Positions 4,615 through 5,584 of a stretch of DNA of 5,584 nucleotides are shown piece after piece. The stretch is from an archaeon MnTg01 (lineage in GTDB: Archaea > Thermoproteota > Nitrososphaeria > Nitrososphaerales > Nitrosopumilaceae): positions 1 through 5,584 of the forward strand of contig BFAR01000112.1 of NCBI GenBank assembly GCA_008974855.1, read 5' to 3'. Position numbers and translations under genes: made by a program. Position 1 is the first letter of the stretch; each line of letters begins with the position of its first letter. Below the pieces are notes generated by a model. The model did no database searches. It was given only the letters and a program-made list of their open reading frames with translations, and was not told where the DNA came from.

Positions 4615-5584
4615 ATGGCACTAATTCAGATTGCTAATCAATCTATAAAACAGCTGGGCAAAAAATCGACTATTAGATTCACTCAAAGTATCTGCCCAGA
4701 TTGTAATATGATTCTGGACGCTGAAGTATTTGAGAGAGATACTAAAGTCTTCATGACAAAGACTTGTCCCACTCATGGTGAATGTGAAGAACTTTACTTT
4801 GGTTCATATGATTTGTATAAAAAATTTAGTACTTACTGGGTTGACGGAAAAGGGGCTCATGCACCTAACGTCATTATGGCAGACAAGTGTTCTTGCCCAA
4901 ACAACTGTGGATTATGCTCAAACCATCTCTCTCACAGTGGTCTAGCTAACATGATTGTAACTAACAGATGTGACCTAACATGCTGGTATTGTTTCTTCTA
5001 TGTAAAGAAAGGCCTTGAAGGCGCATACATGTATGAGCCTGATCATACCCAAGTCCGAGCAATGATGAAAACACTTAGAGCCGAAAGACCAATTCCAGGA
5101 AACTCTATGCAAATTACCGGTGGTGAACCAATGCTACGAGAAGATATCTGTGAACTTATCAAGATAATGAAAGAAGAAGGCGTAGAACATATTCAGATGA
5201 ACACAAACGGAATTAGACACGCTTTAGATCCAGAAGCCGCACGAGAAGTTAGACTAGCAGGTTGTAACAATCTTTATCTAAGTTTTGATGGAGTTACTGC
5301 AAGAACCAATCCAAAGAACCATTGGGAAATACCATATGCGCTAGATAGTTGTAGAAAAACCGGTTCTTCTGTTGTATTTGTTCCAACAGTTATCAAATCA
5401 ATTAATGATCATGAACTAGGGGGAATTATTAGATATGCTCAAAAGAACTTGGATGTTGTTCATGCTGTAAACTTCCAACCAGTCTCACTGACTGGAAGAA
5501 TGGGTAAACAAGAACGTGAGAAATATAGAATTACCGTTCCTGATTGCATTCAAAGAATTGAAGAGCAAACGAATGGTCAGGTGA
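4615..5584 (+). CDS. Radical SAM enzyme of the tetraether lipid synthase (Tes, MJ0619-like) family (3' end beyond window)
   Basis: The 323 visible residues match the archaeal Tes family, radical SAM enzymes that join two archaeol-type lipids through their biphytanyl tails to make membrane-spanning tetraethers (GDGTs). In order: CPDC (27-30) with CPTHGEC (51-57) forms the N-terminal rubredoxin-like site. CSCPNNCGLC (92-101) supplies an accessory Fe-S cluster. CDLTCWYC (119-126) is the CxxxCxxC motif binding the SAM cluster. GGEP (169-172) contacts SAM. MNTNGIRHA (195-203), YLSFDGVT (221-228), FVPTVIKSINDHE (255-267) and VNFQPVSLTGRMG (285-297) are family blocks. Tes proteins run to roughly 500 residues, so about a third is outside the window. 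GDGT synthesis fits a Nitrosopumilus-type archaeon, which makes crenarchaeol. Other MJ0619-like paralogues exist, so radical SAM is near certain and the exact lipid reaction less so. The gene diverges from the TrmB-like/DtxR operon. Confidence 0.82.
   Translation, partial: MALIQIANQSIKQLGKKSTIRFTQSICPDCNMILDAEVFERDTKVFMTKTCPTHGECEELYFGSYDLYKKFSTYWVDGKGAHAPNVIMADKCSCPNNCGLCSNHLSHSGLANMIVTNRCDLTCWYCFFYVKKGLEGAYMYEPDHTQVRAMMKTLRAERPIPGNSMQITGGEPMLREDICELIKIMKEEGVEHIQMNTNGIRHALDPEAAREVRLAGCNNLYLSFDGVTARTNPKNHWEIPYALDSCRKTGSSVVFVPTVIKSINDHELGGIIRYAQKNLDVVHAVNFQPVSLTGRMGKQEREKYRITVPDCIQRIEEQTNGQV

Overview
The window looks like part of the chromosome of an ammonia-oxidising archaeon of the Nitrosopumilus type (Nitrososphaeria, formerly Thaumarchaeota). 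The evidence is archaeal-type genes throughout (Pelota, a TrmB-like regulator, a tetraether-lipid synthase-like radical SAM enzyme), AT-rich DNA with short intergenic gaps, TATA-like elements about 25-30 bases before start codons (mostly leaderless transcripts), and a box C/D guide RNA. The assignment to this group is inference from gene content and composition; no rRNA gene is present.

Layout. Positions 1-568 (minus) hold the N-terminal part of an M50/site-2-protease-like membrane metallopeptidase, cut by the window edge. It diverges from cutA (612-923, plus). cutA converges on and overlaps by 4 bases the gene for the ribosome-rescue factor Pelota (920-1972, minus). Upstream of Pelota on the same strand is an unrecognised 140-residue protein (2010-2432). 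The gap 2433-2607 holds a compact 65-nt box C/D sRNA (2505-2569, plus). It is followed by a YjbQ/UPF0047 gene (2608-3027, plus). That gene converges on a 54-residue cysteine-rich protein (3034-3198, minus), which has its own TATA element and a perfect inverted repeat between TATA and start. Next on the minus strand come a DtxR-family metalloregulator (3282-3725) and, 4 bases upstream of it, a TrmB-like regulator (3730-4497). The TrmB-like gene diverges from a radical SAM enzyme of the tetraether lipid synthase (Tes, MJ0619-like) family (4615 to the window end, plus).

How it fits together. The left half is translation- and RNA-centred: Pelota, its co-oriented partner, and the guide RNA. The D guide of the sRNA pairs with the anticodon arm expected for tRNA-Leu(CAA), and the fifth-nucleotide rule points exactly at wobble C34. 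The right half is a two-regulator cassette next to an enzyme that carries many Fe-S cysteines and probably makes membrane-spanning lipids. An iron-type DtxR protein and a TrmB-like protein in one operon, divergent from this enzyme, suggest that lipid synthesis and metal status could be linked; this is inference.

The strongest new observations are the guide RNA with its predicted target and the small cysteine-rich gene with an operator-like palindrome beside a DtxR gene.
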